Below, one piece after another: positions 1-8,020 of a DNA stretch of 64,000 nucleotides (within the stretch, counting starts at the first letter, position 1; the number at the start of each line of letters is the position of its first letter). The DNA comes from Listeria cossartiae subsp. cossartiae. GTDB taxonomy: Bacteria > Bacillota > Bacilli > Lactobacillales > Listeriaceae. The DNA lies in contig NZ_JAASUI010000003.1 in NCBI RefSeq assembly GCF_014224155.1, forward strand, positions 1-64,000, read 5' to 3'. The translations under genes were made by a program, and so were the position numbers. The notes below the pieces were generated by a model. It searched no databases, had not been told where the DNA came from, and was given only the letters and a program-made list of their open reading frames with translations.

Positions 1-120
1 TTTGTTGAAAACAGCTTTCTGTTTTCTGCCCTGCGATTACCAGTGAGACTTTACGTCTCATTGCTTTTCGTCTTCTTCTTTGTTCAGTTTTCAAAGGTCA
101 GTTGCTTTGTTAACGCAACT
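1..120 (-). other. rRNA operon leader, probably upstream of 16S rRNA
   Basis: No gene is here. Read on the minus strand it holds the CTTTGAAAACTGAACAAAG block familiar from Bacillales rRNA leaders and spacers. It also holds hairpins with arms TGAGAC/GTCTCA and AAAACAG/CTGTTTT, the second at the very left edge. These fit the leader and processing stem in front of a 16S gene. The identification rests on motif memory and promoter layout, since no mature rRNA sequence is visible. Confidence 0.6.
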
Positions 121-125
121 TTTAA

Positions 126-154
126 ATCTTACCATAAAGTTGAAATCGCGTCAA
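126..154 (-). promoter_or_regulatory. Downstream promoter (P2) of a probable rRNA operon
   Basis: Minus-strand TTGACG -35 (149-154) and TAAGAT -10 (126-131) with a 17-base spacer. It is the second of two tandem promoters directed to the left edge of the window. Confidence 0.75.
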
Positions 155-209
155 CAACTATTTTTAAAATGTTTTTTGATGAATTAACTTGTATCAATTC
201 AGCTTTATC

Positions 210-238
210 ATTATATAACAGGTTTTTAGGAAATACAA
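210..238 (-). promoter_or_regulatory. Upstream promoter (P1) of a probable rRNA operon
   Basis: Read on the minus strand, a TTGTAT -35 (233-238) and a perfect TATAAT -10 (210-215) are separated by exactly 17 bases. It lies just past the stop of the HD-domain gene and points out of the left edge. A second sigma-A promoter follows about 84 bases downstream. Tandem P1/P2 arrangement plus the leader sequence below are typical of Bacillales rRNA operons; the 16S gene itself is not in the window. Confidence 0.75.
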
Positions 239-248
239 GCGTTTTAGA

Positions 249-854
249 TTATATTTTTAATTCTTTTTCTAAAGCATGTATAAAATCCTGCATAATTTGT
301 TGTTTTTCTATGGCTAGTTCTTGGGCTGTCTTTGTTTTTAGCTGATCTTGAATAAGTAATAATTTATCGTAAAAGTGTTGTAGCGTGGTTTCTTCTGGGT
401 GGTTGTGATTCGCTATTTCTCTATTATGTGCGCCTCCATAGGTGAATGTTCGTGCTATGCCGATTGCGCCAATTGCATCTAAACGGTCAGCATCTTGAAC
501 TATTTTTTCTTCTATTGTTAATGCTTGGATTGGATTTGCTCCGTTTTTAAATGAAACGGATTGGATGATGCGGATGATTTTATTGATTATGTTTGGTGGT
601 ATGGCTTCTGCTATCATCCAGTTAATTATTGTTTCTGTTGCTTCTAATGGATTTTTTGTTAATTTATGGTCATTGTAATCGTGAAATAGTGCGGCTAATT
701 CGATAGCGAATAAGTCGCCACCTTCTTCCGCTTGGATTTGTTTACTTAAATGCCATACGCGTTTAATGTGTGCCCAGCCATGACCAGTTGTTTCCTTTTC
801 GAAATGGGACTGCATCCATTTTTCGGCAGCTTTAATGATTTCTTCTTGCTTCAT
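249..854 (-). CDS. HD-superfamily metal-dependent phosphohydrolase (YpgQ/YedJ-like)
   Basis: A 201-residue soluble protein with the HD-hydrolase metal signature. His25 and His29 are in GHGWAH, the HD pair is in ALFHDYND (about residues 55-62), and a later Asp is in QDADRLDAIGAIG (about 120-132). Length and motifs fit the YpgQ/YedJ group, for which (deoxy)nucleotide pyrophosphatase activity has been reported in Bacillus; the substrate here is not shown by the sequence. The ATG is preceded by AAAGGAG at 9 bases. It is divergent from the ABC ATPase gene, with a gap of only about 65 bases for both promoters. Confidence 0.85.
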   Translation of the reverse strand: MKQEEIIKAAEKWMQSHFEKETTGHGWAHIKRVWHLSKQIQAEEGGDLFAIELAALFHDYNDHKLTKNPLEATETIINWMIAEAIPPNIINKIIRIIQSVSFKNGANPIQALTIEEKIVQDADRLDAIGAIGIARTFTYGGAHNREIANHNHPEETTLQHFYDKLLLIQDQLKTKTAQELAIEKQQIMQDFIHALEKELKI

Positions 855-919
855 TGTGTTTGGCTCCTTTTTTTCGTTATTTTCATGTACAATAGTAGAA
901 AATGGAAATGGGGTATTCG

Positions 920-1693
920 ATGTTTGAATTTGAACATGTTTATTTAAAACGGGATAATAAAACCATTTTGTCGGATATTAATTGGGTGGTGAACGAGAAG
1001 GAAAATTGGGCGATACTTGGGCTTAATGGTTCTGGTAAAACTACTTTACTTCAACTTTTAAATGGGTATCTTTGGCCTAGCAGTGGAAAACTTCAAGTGC
1101 TTGGGCATGTTTTTGGGCAGACTTCTTTGCCAGAGTTGCGTAAATCGATTGGTTGGGTTAGTAATGCGCTTGACCATCAACTGAAAGAGTATGAGTTAAG
1201 TGAGCAAATTGTACTTAGTGGGAAATTTGCCAGTATCGGTATTTACGCGAAAGTCACAATAGAAGAAATTGATCAAGCGAAAAAGCTGCTTACTGATTGT
1301 GGTGGTGCCGCGCTTATTGGAAAGCCGTATAAAATTTTATCGCAAGGTGAGCGTCAAATTGTTTTAATTGCTCGGGCTTTAATGGCTAATCCTAGGTTGC
1401 TAATTTTGGATGAACCTTGTAATGGGCTTGATTTATTTGCGAAAGATCGTTTGCTAGCGCGAATTAAAAAAATCGCTGAGCTGCCTGATTCACCGACGAT
1501 GCTTTTTGTTACGCATCATACCGAAGAAATTCTTCCTTGCTTCGATAATATCATTTTACTGCGTGACGGGGAAATAACTCATCACGGGAAAACGGAAAAA
1601 CTTTTGAATGAAAATGTTCTTCGGGATTTTTATCAGCAGCCTGTGGAGTTGATTCGGATAAAAGATGGCTCTATTGCAGTGTATCCAAAGTAA
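920..1693 (+). CDS. ABC transporter ATP-binding protein (YlmA-like, no adjacent permease)
   Basis: A 257-residue ATPase. Walker A GLNGSGKT is at about 34-41, the signature LSQGE at 140-144, Walker B LLILDEP at 160-166, and the switch His in FVTHH near 204. No transmembrane segment is present and no permease gene lies nearby, so it either works with a distant partner or is a soluble ABC ATPase. I chose ATG 920 because a GGGG stretch lies 6 bases upstream; ATG 902 would add six residues. The stop is followed by the next gene after about 50 bases on the same strand. Confidence 0.8.
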   Translation: MFEFEHVYLKRDNKTILSDINWVVNEKENWAILGLNGSGKTTLLQLLNGYLWPSSGKLQVLGHVFGQTSLPELRKSIGWVSNALDHQLKEYELSEQIVLSGKFASIGIYAKVTIEEIDQAKKLLTDCGGAALIGKPYKILSQGERQIVLIARALMANPRLLILDEPCNGLDLFAKDRLLARIKKIAELPDSPTMLFVTHHTEEILPCFDNIILLRDGEITHHGKTEKLLNENVLRDFYQQPVELIRIKDGSIAVYPK

Positions 1694-1742
1694 GTGGTAT
1701 AGTGAGAGTACGAAAAATGCGTATGTAGAGGAGCGGAATATT

Positions 1743-2105
1743 TTGTATGAAACGATGATTGCAAAAGCTAGTGTTCGTGAGCTTCTTAGGATGGATACTA
1801 GTCTGATTTACGGTTCGTTCGCTTATAAAATGGATGGTGAGCTACTGGATTTAACCGGACTTTGGATTTCGAATGAGGATGCGCTGATTTTTTACTTAGA
1901 AAATGAAGAAGTTTATTTGCTCAAAAAATTCGCTTATGAAGATATAGTAGTATTAGAACAAAAAGTGAGTTTGCTTGCTATGACGAAAAAGTTGATTTTA
2001 CGGCTTAAAAATAAGGATAGTTATACTTTACTCGTAGCGAACGGGGAAGCGAAAGTGTTTGCTGCCAAAGTAAAGGAACGCATAGAAAAAGTGAGTCTAG
2101 GATAA
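1743..2105 (+). CDS. Small conserved hypothetical protein
   Basis: About 120 residues, not recognised. The sequence alternates beta-strand-like blocks (SLIYGSF, LDLTGLWIS, LIFYLEN, DIVVLEQ, LILRLKN, YTLLVAN) and ends in a helix. That pattern is compatible with a bacterial PH-like fold, which is a guess. The TTG start at 1743 has GAGGAG nine bases upstream; the first in-frame ATG (1755) is 21 bases from that site and less likely. It probably shares a transcript with the upstream ATPase gene. The stop lies inside the terminator hairpin. Confidence 0.6.
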   Translation: MYETMIAKASVRELLRMDTSLIYGSFAYKMDGELLDLTGLWISNEDALIFYLENEEVYLLKKFAYEDIVVLEQKVSLLAMTKKLILRLKNKDSYTLLVANGEAKVFAAKVKERIEKVSLG

Positions 2106-2123
2106 TCTAGGCTCACTTTTTTT
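2091..2123. terminator. Bidirectional terminator between small hypothetical and pepT
   Basis: Arms GTGAGTCTAG and CTAGGCTCAC pair over 10 base pairs (one G-U) and are followed by seven T on the plus strand. A-rich sequence on the other side supplies a T run for transcripts arriving from pepT. It overlaps the upstream stop codon. Confidence 0.85.
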
Positions 2124-2125
2124 AG

Positions 2126-3358
2126 TTATTCTTTTTCTTCAAATAAGCGTGCTACTTCGATGATTACTTCTGTTGCTTTTACCATACTTTCTAATGCCAC
2201 ATATTCGAATTTGCCGTGGAAGTTTTCTCCCCCGCCGAAAATATTTGGTGTTGGTAGTCCTTTGTACGAAAGTTGAGCGCCATCTGTCCCGCCGCGAATT
2301 GGGCTGATTTTTGGCTCAATATCTAAGTTTCGCATTGCGGCACTCACGATATCCACAATTTCTTTTACTGGTTCAATTTTTTCGCGCATGTTGTAGTATT
2401 GATCATTGAGTTTTAGTTCTACGGATCCTTCGCCATATTTTTCTTCTAGTTCTTTGGCGATTGTTGCGATATGTGTTTTTCTTTCCACGAATTTCAAGTG
2501 GTCGAAGTCGCGAATGATATAGTAGGATTTAGCTTGTTCTACGTCGCCATTTAAAGAGATTAAATGATAGAACCCTTCGTAGCCTTCCGTATATTCTGGT
2601 GCTTCTTCTTTTGGAATGCGTGCATCGAATTCCATCGCCATTTTAGTTGCGTTGACCATTTTATTTTTGGCTGTTCCAGGATGTACACTGTTCCCATTAA
2701 AGGTAATTTTGGCTCCAGCGGCGTTGAAACTTTCGTATTCTAACTCGCCAAGTGGTCCGCCGTCCATTGTGTAAGCATATTTCGCGCCAAATGCTTCTAC
2801 GTCAAAACGTTCTGGTCCTCGTCCAATTTCTTCATCCGGTGTGAATGCAACGCGAATTTTGCCGTGTTTGATTTCGGGATGGTTAATTAAATGGTTCATT
2901 GCCACCATAATTTCGGTAATGCCCGCTTTGTCGTCTGCGCCAAGTAGCGTTGTTCCGTCAGTTGTGATTAGTGTTTTTCCTTTGTAATCAGCTAGTTCTG
3001 GAAATTGTTTTGGGGAAAGTACGACATTTAAGTCTTTGTTTAGAATGATATCTTTGCCATCGTAGTTTTCGTGCACTTGTGGTTGGACGTTTTTGCCTGT
3101 TAGGTCGGTAGCTGTATCTAAATGGGCTAAAAATCCGATTACTGGGACTTCTTTCGTTGTATTAGATGGAAGTGTTGCCATGACATAACCGAATTCGTCG
3201 ACTGTTACTTCTTGCATGCCGATTTCTTTTAGTTCTGTAACGAGAATGTTCGCCAATTCCATTTGACCTGGAGTTGTTGGGCAAACGGTGCTTTCTTCAT
3301 TTGACTGTGTATCTACTTTTACATATTTTGTAAATCGTTTTAATAGTTCTTCTTTCAT
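2126..3358 (-). CDS. pepT: Peptidase T (tripeptide aminopeptidase)
   Basis: A 410-residue cytosolic dizinc aminopeptidase of the M20 family that removes the N-terminal residue from tripeptides. Metal and catalytic motifs are visible: AHLDTA (His79, Asp81), GADDKAG (Asp142), PDEEIGRG (Glu176-Glu177), MDGG (Asp199) and a late His in GGENFHG. Full family length. The start at 3358 is preceded by GGGAGTGA; an in-frame ATG 33 bases further upstream lacks a good site. It is a single-gene unit between two divergent or convergent neighbours. Confidence 0.95.
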   Translation of the reverse strand: MKEELLKRFTKYVKVDTQSNEESTVCPTTPGQMELANILVTELKEIGMQEVTVDEFGYVMATLPSNTTKEVPVIGFLAHLDTATDLTGKNVQPQVHENYDGKDIILNKDLNVVLSPKQFPELADYKGKTLITTDGTTLLGADDKAGITEIMVAMNHLINHPEIKHGKIRVAFTPDEEIGRGPERFDVEAFGAKYAYTMDGGPLGELEYESFNAAGAKITFNGNSVHPGTAKNKMVNATKMAMEFDARIPKEEAPEYTEGYEGFYHLISLNGDVEQAKSYYIIRDFDHLKFVERKTHIATIAKELEEKYGEGSVELKLNDQYYNMREKIEPVKEIVDIVSAAMRNLDIEPKISPIRGGTDGAQLSYKGLPTPNIFGGGENFHGKFEYVALESMVKATEVIIEVARLFEEKE

Positions 3359-3389
3359 TCCGATCACTCCCTTAGATTGATTCTTTCTC

Positions 3390-3418
3390 ATTATAAACTT
3401 GATTTTCGAAAAATTCTA
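3390..3418 (-). promoter_or_regulatory. Candidate pepT promoter
   Basis: A perfect TATAAT -10 (3390-3395 on the minus strand) with a weak TAGAAT -35 (3413-3418) at 17 bases. The -35 overlaps the stop codon of the upstream DUF1697 gene. Confidence 0.5.
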
Positions 3419-3946
3419 TTCCTGGCTGTTGAGTAGTGTTTGTAATTGAAGCGTTGTTCGCCAGTTTCGTGTTGTTGTCAGGGTCTTTTTAAATTTGCCA
3501 AGGAAAACTGGTAATTTTAAAGTGTGGATTTGATTGGAGAAAACGTGGATATAAAGGACGCGTCCGATGGCGATTACTTCCGCTTGGTCATTTTTTTTCC
3601 TCGCGATATCGATAGTTTCATTATAGAAAGCGGCCATCCATCGTTCTTCCTCGCCAATTGTTTCTGGTGGAAATGGGTTGTTTTTGATGATTTGGTTATA
3701 ATTTTGTTCTGTAAATACGAATAGATCGATGGTTAACTCGAATGTCTTTTTAATTACTTCGGTTATTTTGGCTGCTACTTCTGCCTCTGTTCGTATAGTG
3801 GAACTTAGCACAAGGTTTCCGCTTTGGATATAGGTTATTACGTTTTGAAAGCCCTCTTGTTCTAAAGCTGTTTTTAAGTTTTTCATGTTCACTTTATTTT
3901 TCCCAGCAACGTTTACTGCTCTTAGTAAAGCGACGTATTTTTCCAT
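3416..3946 (-). CDS. DUF1697 family protein
   Basis: A 176-residue protein that begins MEKYVALLRAVNVAGKNKV, a hallmark N-terminus of DUF1697 (YbbA-type). The invariant-looking IQSGNLVL block is at about 40-47. The family is widespread in Gram-positives and lacks a known biochemical role. No signal peptide or membrane segment is seen. It is preceded by GGGAGGGA and ends about 60 bases before pepT. It may partly read through into pepT, but pepT has its own -10. Confidence 0.8.
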   Translation of the reverse strand: MEKYVALLRAVNVAGKNKVNMKNLKTALEQEGFQNVITYIQSGNLVLSSTIRTEAEVAAKITEVIKKTFELTIDLFVFTEQNYNQIIKNNPFPPETIGEEERWMAAFYNETIDIARKKNDQAEVIAIGRVLYIHVFSNQIHTLKLPVFLGKFKKTLTTTRNWRTTLQLQTLLNSQE

Positions 3947-3973
3947 CTATGTCCCTCCCAATCGTTTAACTAC

Positions 3974-4000
3974 ATTATAGCATGCGAATTACGTTATAAT
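3974..4000. promoter_or_regulatory. Back-to-back promoters of the DUF1697 gene and xth
   Basis: Two perfect TATAAT hexamers face away from each other: 3974-3979 on the minus strand, with an extended TG one base upstream, and 3995-4000 on the plus strand. Only 15 bases lie between them, so the two polymerase footprints must overlap. The -35 elements are weak. Confidence 0.55.
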
Positions 4001-4029
4001 AAGGCTATTAGTGATGGGAGGTTTTTTAG

Positions 4030-4785
4030 GTGAAATTAATTTCTTGGAATGTAAACGGGCTTCGGGCTGCTGTTAAAAAAGGCTTTTTGGAGTATTTTGA
4101 AGAAGTAGATGCAGATATTTTCTGCTTGCAAGAGACGAAATTGCAAGAAGGCCAAATTGAACTGGATTTGCCCGCATATAAAGATTACTGGAATTACGCA
4201 GTGAAAAAAGGTTATTCAGGTACTGCGATTTTTACAAAAGTGGAGCCGTTATCAGTTCAATATGGTTTAGGGGTTCCTGAACATGATACGGAAGGCCGTG
4301 TTATCACACTTGAATTTGAGGAATTCTTTATGGTCACGGTGTATACGCCGAATTCGCAAGCGGAGTTGAAACGATTAGATTATCGGATGACGTTTGAGGA
4401 TGCGATTTTGGAATATCTAAAAAACTTGGATAAAACGAAACCGGTTGTACTTTGCGGCGACTTGAATGTTGCGCACACGGAAATCGACTTGAAAAATCCG
4501 AAAACAAATCGGAAAAATGCGGGATTCTCAGATGAGGAACGCGCGAAATTTTCTGCGTTTTTAGATGCTGGATTTATTGATAGTTTTCGTTATTTTTACC
4601 CAGATTTGACCGATGCTTATTCGTGGTGGTCTTACCGAATGAATGCGAGAGCTAGGAATACTGGTTGGCGGATTGACTATTTTGTTGTTTCGGAGCGTTT
4701 GAAAGATAAATTAGTGGATGCAAAGATTCATGCGGATGTGCTTGGTTCGGATCATTGTCCAGTTGAGTTAGAACTTAATTTATAA
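4030..4785 (+). CDS. xth: Exodeoxyribonuclease III / AP endonuclease
   Basis: A 251-residue member of the exonuclease III (ExoA) family that nicks DNA at abasic sites and trims 3-prime ends in base-excision repair. Catalytic residues line up: WNVNG (Asn7), QETK (Glu35), GDLNVAH (Asp144, Asn146), WRIDYF and the terminal GSDHCP. The start codon is GTG, with GGGAGG eight bases upstream. It runs convergently toward rplT and shares a bidirectional terminator with it. Confidence 0.95.
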   Translation: MKLISWNVNGLRAAVKKGFLEYFEEVDADIFCLQETKLQEGQIELDLPAYKDYWNYAVKKGYSGTAIFTKVEPLSVQYGLGVPEHDTEGRVITLEFEEFFMVTVYTPNSQAELKRLDYRMTFEDAILEYLKNLDKTKPVVLCGDLNVAHTEIDLKNPKTNRKNAGFSDEERAKFSAFLDAGFIDSFRYFYPDLTDAYSWWSYRMNARARNTGWRIDYFVVSERLKDKLVDAKIHADVLGSDHCPVELELNL

Positions 4786-4788
4786 CAT

Positions 4789-4823
4789 AAAAAAATCCCC
4801 ACTCCAAAGAGTGAGGATTTTTT
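4789..4823. terminator. Bidirectional terminator between xth and rplT
   Basis: The stem AAATCCCCACTC / GAGTGAGGATTT (one G-U pair) has a CAAA loop and is flanked by A and T runs, so it can end both convergent transcripts. Confidence 0.9.
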
Positions 4824-4825
4824 AA

Positions 4826-5185
4826 TTATTTAGCTAATGCTTTTTTTGCTGAATCAGCAAGTGTGTTGAATGATGCAATATCATTAACTGCTAAGTCTGC
4901 AAGCATTTTACGGTTAATATCAATACCAGCTAATTTTAAGCCGTGCATTAATTTGCTGTAAGAAAGATCTTGCATACGAGCTGCCGCATTGATACGTGCG
5001 ATCCATAATCTACGGAAATCACGTTTCTTTTGACGACGATCTCTATAAGCATATTGGTAAGATTTCATTACCGCTTGGTTAGCTACTTTGAATAATAAAT
5101 GTTTAGAGCCATAATACCCTTTGGCTAATTTAACTATCTTTTTACGACGTTTGCGTGTTACTGTTCCGCCTTTTACGCGTGGCAT
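4826..5185 (-). CDS. rplT: 50S ribosomal protein L20
   Basis: A 119-residue basic protein starting [20 protein letters not shown], with the usual L20 length. It binds 23S rRNA early in 50S assembly. It is the last gene of the infC-rpmI-rplT operon. In Bacillales L20 represses its own operon by binding the leader RNA, and a matching attenuator is present upstream of infC here. Confidence 0.97.
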   Translation of the reverse strand: MPRVKGGTVTRKRRKKIVKLAKGYYGSKHLLFKVANQAVMKSYQYAYRDRRQKKRDFRRLWIARINAAARMQDLSYSKLMHGLKLAGIDINRKMLADLAVNDIASFNTLADSAKKALAK

Positions 5186-5224
5186 ATTGTCTACCTCCTA
5201 GAATTTACAAAAATGTTGTTTCTC

Positions 5225-5425
5225 TTATTTCATTTTAGCGACCATTTGACGAATACGTTTGAAGTCGCCAGCTGATACCATTGCTGATTTACGCAATTTA
5301 CGTTTTTGTTTTTGGGATTTGTTAGCGAACATATGGCTAGTGAAGCCGTGTCTGCGTTTTAATTTTCCAGATCCTGTTCTCTTGAAACGTTTAGCGGAAC
5401 CGCGGTGGGTTTTCATTTTTGGCAT
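5225..5425 (-). CDS. rpmI: 50S ribosomal protein L35
   Basis: A 66-residue, very basic protein ([20 protein letters not shown]...) with the standard L35 length. It lies between infC (21-base gap) and rplT (39-base gap) and is co-transcribed with both. The ribosome binding site is GAGGAAA upstream of the ATG. Confidence 0.97.
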   Translation of the reverse strand: MPKMKTHRGSAKRFKRTGSGKLKRRHGFTSHMFANKSQKQKRKLRKSAMVSAGDFKRIRQMVAKMK

Positions 5426-5446
5426 GAATATTTCCTCCTCAAAACT

Positions 5447-5962
5447 TTACTTTTCATGAAGTGGTGCTAGGACTAAGAACATCGAACGTCCGTCCATTTT
5501 TGGTCTTTGCTCAATTGTACAAAGGTCTTCGCACGCTTTTGCAAAACGGTCAAGCACCTTCTGACCGATTTCTTTGTGTGTAATCGCACGGCCTTTAAAA
5601 CGGATAGAGCATTTTACTTTATCGCCTTTTTCAAGGAATTTACGTGCATTACGTAGCTTCGTATCGAAGTCATGTTCGTCAATCGTTGGACTTAAACGAA
5701 CTTCTTTCATTACGATGACTTTTTGGTTCTTACGGGCTTCTTTATCTTTCTTCTGTTGTTCAAAACGGAATTTACCGTAGTCCATAATACGAGCTACTGG
5801 CGGTTTCGCTGTTGGAGCAACAAGCACTAGATCAAGATTAGCCTTTTCAGCAATTTGAAGCGCATCGATTTTACTCTTCACGCCTAATTGTTCACCGTCT
5901 TGGTCGATCAATCTTACTTCGCGTGCACGAATCCCATCGTTTACCAACATGTCTTTGCTAAT
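5447..5962 (-). CDS. infC: Translation initiation factor IF-3, with AUU start
   Basis: IF-3 binds the 30S subunit and checks start-codon fidelity. The N-terminal domain ([10 protein letters not shown], then [20 protein letters not shown]) and the C-terminal domain ([25 protein letters not shown]) are complete. An ATT codon at 5962-5960 lies 8 bases after GGAGGT, the correct spacing, and gives a 171-residue product beginning (M)SKDMLVNDG. The ATG 12 bases further in (5950) is badly spaced. AUU starts are established for infC in E. coli and Geobacillus and underlie IF-3 self-repression. Confidence 0.9.
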   Translation of the reverse strand: MSKDMLVNDGIRAREVRLIDQDGEQLGVKSKIDALQIAEKANLDLVLVAPTAKPPVARIMDYGKFRFEQQKKDKEARKNQKVIVMKEVRLSPTIDEHDFDTKLRNARKFLEKGDKVKCSIRFKGRAITHKEIGQKVLDRFAKACEDLCTIEQRPKMDGRSMFLVLAPLHEK

Positions 5963-6195
5963 GGTGAGCCACCTCCACTTAAATTTGTTACAACAAGATA
6001 GAAAATAGCTGTTCAAATCTGCGGCCTGCTAACTCGTTCGTTCAGAGGCCATAAAAAAACGGGCTGCTTTTCAGCAATCCCGCACATTCAAAATCGCGCA
6101 CATAACGCGATGAAAGTTTGAATTTTTTGCCTGAAAACGTTCGTGTTAACGAGGCGAGAAGCGGGTTGCTCCTTCTTTCTTGTTTAATAACCTTA
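5963..6195 (-). promoter_or_regulatory. L20-type autoregulatory leader of infC-rpmI-rplT
   Basis: An untranslated leader of about 230 bases runs from the promoter to the infC AUU start and contains an intrinsic terminator. In Bacillus and other Firmicutes the infC leader binds L20 and terminates prematurely when L20 is in excess. Position, gene order and the terminator match that class. The exact L20-binding fold was not computed. Confidence 0.75.
6053..6082 (-). terminator. Leader attenuator terminator upstream of infC
   Basis: On the minus strand CGGGATTGCT / AGCAGCCCG pairs around GAAA and is followed by seven T. It sits between the promoter (6199-6227) and the infC start, inside the operon leader. 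Confidence 0.85.
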
Positions 6196-6198
6196 CTT

Positions 6199-6227
6199 AC
6201 TATATCATATGGGGTTTTTGGTGTCAA
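6199..6227 (-). promoter_or_regulatory. Sigma-A promoter of infC-rpmI-rplT
   Basis: Consensus TTGACA (6222-6227) and TATAGT (6199-6204) on the minus strand with a 17-base spacer. Confidence 0.85.
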
Positions 6228-6308
6228 GGTGAATTGTAAAGAAAATAGTTAGAATGTATTAATAAAAAAAGCCTGATTTTGGAATTAGGTATCTTTTATA
6301 ATTTGAAA

Positions 6309-6866
6309 TTAATCATATAACCCCAATTTCTTTAACAATGGTCGGCATAATATAAATATGAGGAATCCAGCTACGCCTCCAGAAAAGTTCAAGATTACAT
6401 CGTCAATATCTACAAATTTAAATGGTGCTTGGTATATAAGATCTTGTATTAATTGTGCGGATTCAATACCGACAGTTGCGAGCAAACTTATAGCGAAAAC
6501 ACTTTTCCACGTCATTTTTGGGTAACATAATGGTAAAAGTATTCCCAGCGGAACAAATAGGATAAAATTGGCTACTATTTGGAAAGCTGCATGTTCTCTC
6601 CCCGTCATAAAAATTTCTTTTATGGAATTAAATGGTACTAGATTTATATAAGAGCCTGTTACAAATAATTTAGTATCCTCTATTAAAACAGCATCTAACA
6701 TAAGTGGAAAAATCGTAAATTTGATAACTCCGCAAATGTATACATAAAAGCATGTTTTGAAGATAATCATTTCTAATTTTTCTCGTCTTTTCAACCATCG
6801 TAGTAAGAAAAAGACGATATATACAAGTAAAGCGATTGTCATGACTAATCCAGAAAATCTAAGCAT
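6309..6866 (-). CDS. VanZ-like family membrane protein
   Basis: A 185-residue integral membrane protein with about five hydrophobic segments: residues 5-23, 36-53, 95-116, 122-140 and 158-175. VanZ-family hallmarks are NLVPFNSI near the middle, NFILFVPLGILLPL, ESAQL, and the DIDDVILNFSGGVAGF block near the C-terminus. VanZ of enterococci gives low-level teicoplanin resistance, but most homologues have no proven role. AGGAG lies 7 bases before the ATG. It follows a 53-codon membrane peptide gene by 43 bases and likely shares its transcript. The pair occupies the position of inlC in L. monocytogenes. Confidence 0.85.
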   Translation of the reverse strand: MLRFSGLVMTIALLVYIVFFLLRWLKRREKLEMIIFKTCFYVYICGVIKFTIFPLMLDAVLIEDTKLFVTGSYINLVPFNSIKEIFMTGREHAAFQIVANFILFVPLGILLPLCYPKMTWKSVFAISLLATVGIESAQLIQDLIYQAPFKFVDIDDVILNFSGGVAGFLIFILCRPLLKKLGLYD

Positions 6867-6909
6867 GTTTATTCTCCTAATTCTTAGTTGTTAATAGTTC
6901 TTAGGTCTA

Positions 6910-7071
6910 TTATGAATGCTTTTTTGCACGGTGCTCAAATACAATAAGCAATAGGACCAAGCACAGAACACTGGCCATCCACCATACACTTGAAATGATA
7001 TGAAAAGCAAACAATGTACTTGCTGTTATTACTAAGATAGTTAAAATAGTAAAAAAGAGTCCTTTTTTCAA
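6910..7071 (-). CDS. Small two-helix membrane peptide with TTG start
   Basis: A 53-codon frame beginning TTG (MKKGLFFTILTILV...) and ending ...EHRAKKHS. GGGAGGGAG lies 5-6 bases upstream of the TTG, one of the strongest sites in this region. Two hydrophobic stretches (about residues 5-26 and 29-44) are separated by a short SSVWW turn, followed by a positive tail. That is typical of a small bitopic or hairpin membrane protein. It precedes the VanZ-like gene by 43 bases. A longer frame overlapping it (6935-7141) has no ribosome site and a non-membrane composition, so I prefer this one. Function unknown. Confidence 0.65.
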   Translation of the reverse strand: MKKGLFFTILTILVITASTLFAFHIISSVWWMASVLCLVLLLIVFEHRAKKHS

Positions 7072-7422
7072 CTTTTCTCCCTCCCCTATAATATAGCTTC
7101 ATCATAACATGATAACGTAATGCATAACCGAAATTTATCATGAATGGCTAAAAATAAGCTGATTACGAGTTTTTCTTACGCAAAATATTCGTTAATTGTT
7201 AATTTTTTCAGAAAAAACAACATAATTTCAGTAATTATTTATTATATTATGCAGCCCTGTTTTCTTTTGTCACACAAAATATATATTTGTTTTATGTAAA
7301 ATAGCATTTATACAATTAAACCTAGTAGTTTATTTGGTTTTTTAACATTTATTTGAAATAGTTAGTGTATAAGATAGTATTTTTATTCAATAAAATATGA
7401 TTAAATATATTTTAAATTAGCC
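7072..7422. other. AT-rich intergenic region, no gene seen
   Basis: About 350 bases of very AT-rich DNA between the small membrane peptide gene and the rplS terminator. I see no convincing open frame, no RNA gene and no strong promoter. A partial palindrome TTAATTGTTAA (7191-7201) resembles half a PrfA box but does not meet the consensus. Confidence 0.6.
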
Positions 7423-7453
7423 CAAAACAAAAACCCTTGATTTCTCAAGGGTT
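7423..7453 (-). terminator. rplS terminator
   Basis: Arms AAACCCTTGA / TCAAGGGTTT around GAAA, followed by a T-rich tail on the minus strand, immediately after the rplS stop. Confidence 0.9.
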
Positions 7454-7468
7454 TCAGCCGTTAAATGA

Positions 7469-7813
7469 TTAACGAATTTCTTTAATACGAGCCGCTTTAC
7501 CACGTAGGTTACGTAGGTAGTAAAGTTTCGCACGACGTACTTTACCACGACGGATAACTTCTAATTTTGCGATACGTGGAGTATGTACTGGGAAAGTACG
7601 TTCCACGCCAACACTGTTAGAAATTTTACGAACAGTGAAAGTTTCGCTGATTCCAGCTCCGCGACGTTTGATTACAACGCCTTCGAATAATTGGATACGT
7701 TCGCGAGTACCTTCGACTACTTTCGCATGTACACGTACAGTATCACCCGGACGGAAATTTGGAACATCTGGGTTTAGTTGACTTTTTGTGATTTCATCAA
7801 TCAGTTTGTTCAT
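7469..7813 (-). CDS. rplS: 50S ribosomal protein L19
   Basis: 114 residues beginning [20 protein letters not shown], with the [15 protein letters not shown] and [11 protein letters not shown] blocks typical of L19, a protein at the 30S-50S interface. The start at 7813 has GGAAGGAGAG just upstream; the longer open frame to 7894 would run into the regulatory leader. In B. subtilis rplS ends the rpsP-trmD operon. Here it stands alone with its own promoter and L19-type leader. Confidence 0.97.
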
Positions 7814-7875
7814 GTTTTTCTCTCCTTCCAACAAACATTCATTCATATTAATAATGAAGCGGAATATCGTTATCA

Positions 7876-7892
7876 GACTGGTCTCTCCAGTC
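7876..7892 (-). promoter_or_regulatory. L19 leader hairpin
   Basis: A perfect 6-base-pair hairpin GACTGG / CCAGTC with an AGAGA loop lies at the expected start of the rplS transcript. It fits the short L19 leader element described in Firmicutes, thought to mediate L19 autoregulation. The class assignment is from position and shape only. Confidence 0.6.
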
Positions 7893-7901
7893 ACCTTATT
7901 T

Positions 7902-7930
7902 AGGTTACCATAAACTAGTTTCGCTGTAAA
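7902..7930 (-). promoter_or_regulatory. rplS promoter
   Basis: TTTACA (7925-7930) and TAACCT (7902-7907) on the minus strand with a 17-base spacer. Predicted start is near 7895, immediately before the L19 leader hairpin. Confidence 0.7.
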
Positions 7931-7963
7931 GTTTTTTTCTTACTTTTTCTTTGATAAAAAAGC

Positions 7964-7994
7964 TTGACCTTGGAGTATGGTTTAATGTTACCTT
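7964..7994 (+). promoter_or_regulatory. MerR-type promoter with long spacer
   Basis: TTGACC (7964-7969) and TACCTT (7989-7994) are 19 bases apart, the over-long spacer that MerR-family regulators correct by twisting DNA. It lies immediately upstream of a merR-family gene. No clean dyad is seen, so the operator limits are uncertain. Confidence 0.5.
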
Positions 7995-8020
7995 TAGTAT
8001 ATCAAATGGAGGTGTCAGAT

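Noticed and set aside
43-345. 100-codon plus-strand frame at the left edge
   Set aside because: It crosses the rRNA promoters and the end of the HD gene and has no ribosome site.
6042-6227. 61-codon frame in the infC leader as a leader peptide
   Set aside because: It starts upstream of the mapped -10, so it could not be translated from this promoter.
6935-7141. 68-codon minus-strand frame over the small membrane gene
   Set aside because: No ribosome site, odd composition, and a better TTG-start frame with a strong site occupies the same DNA.
7188-7202. PrfA box near the inlC position
   Set aside because: Only the TGTTAA half and a few bases match; the other half-site is wrong and no virulence gene follows.
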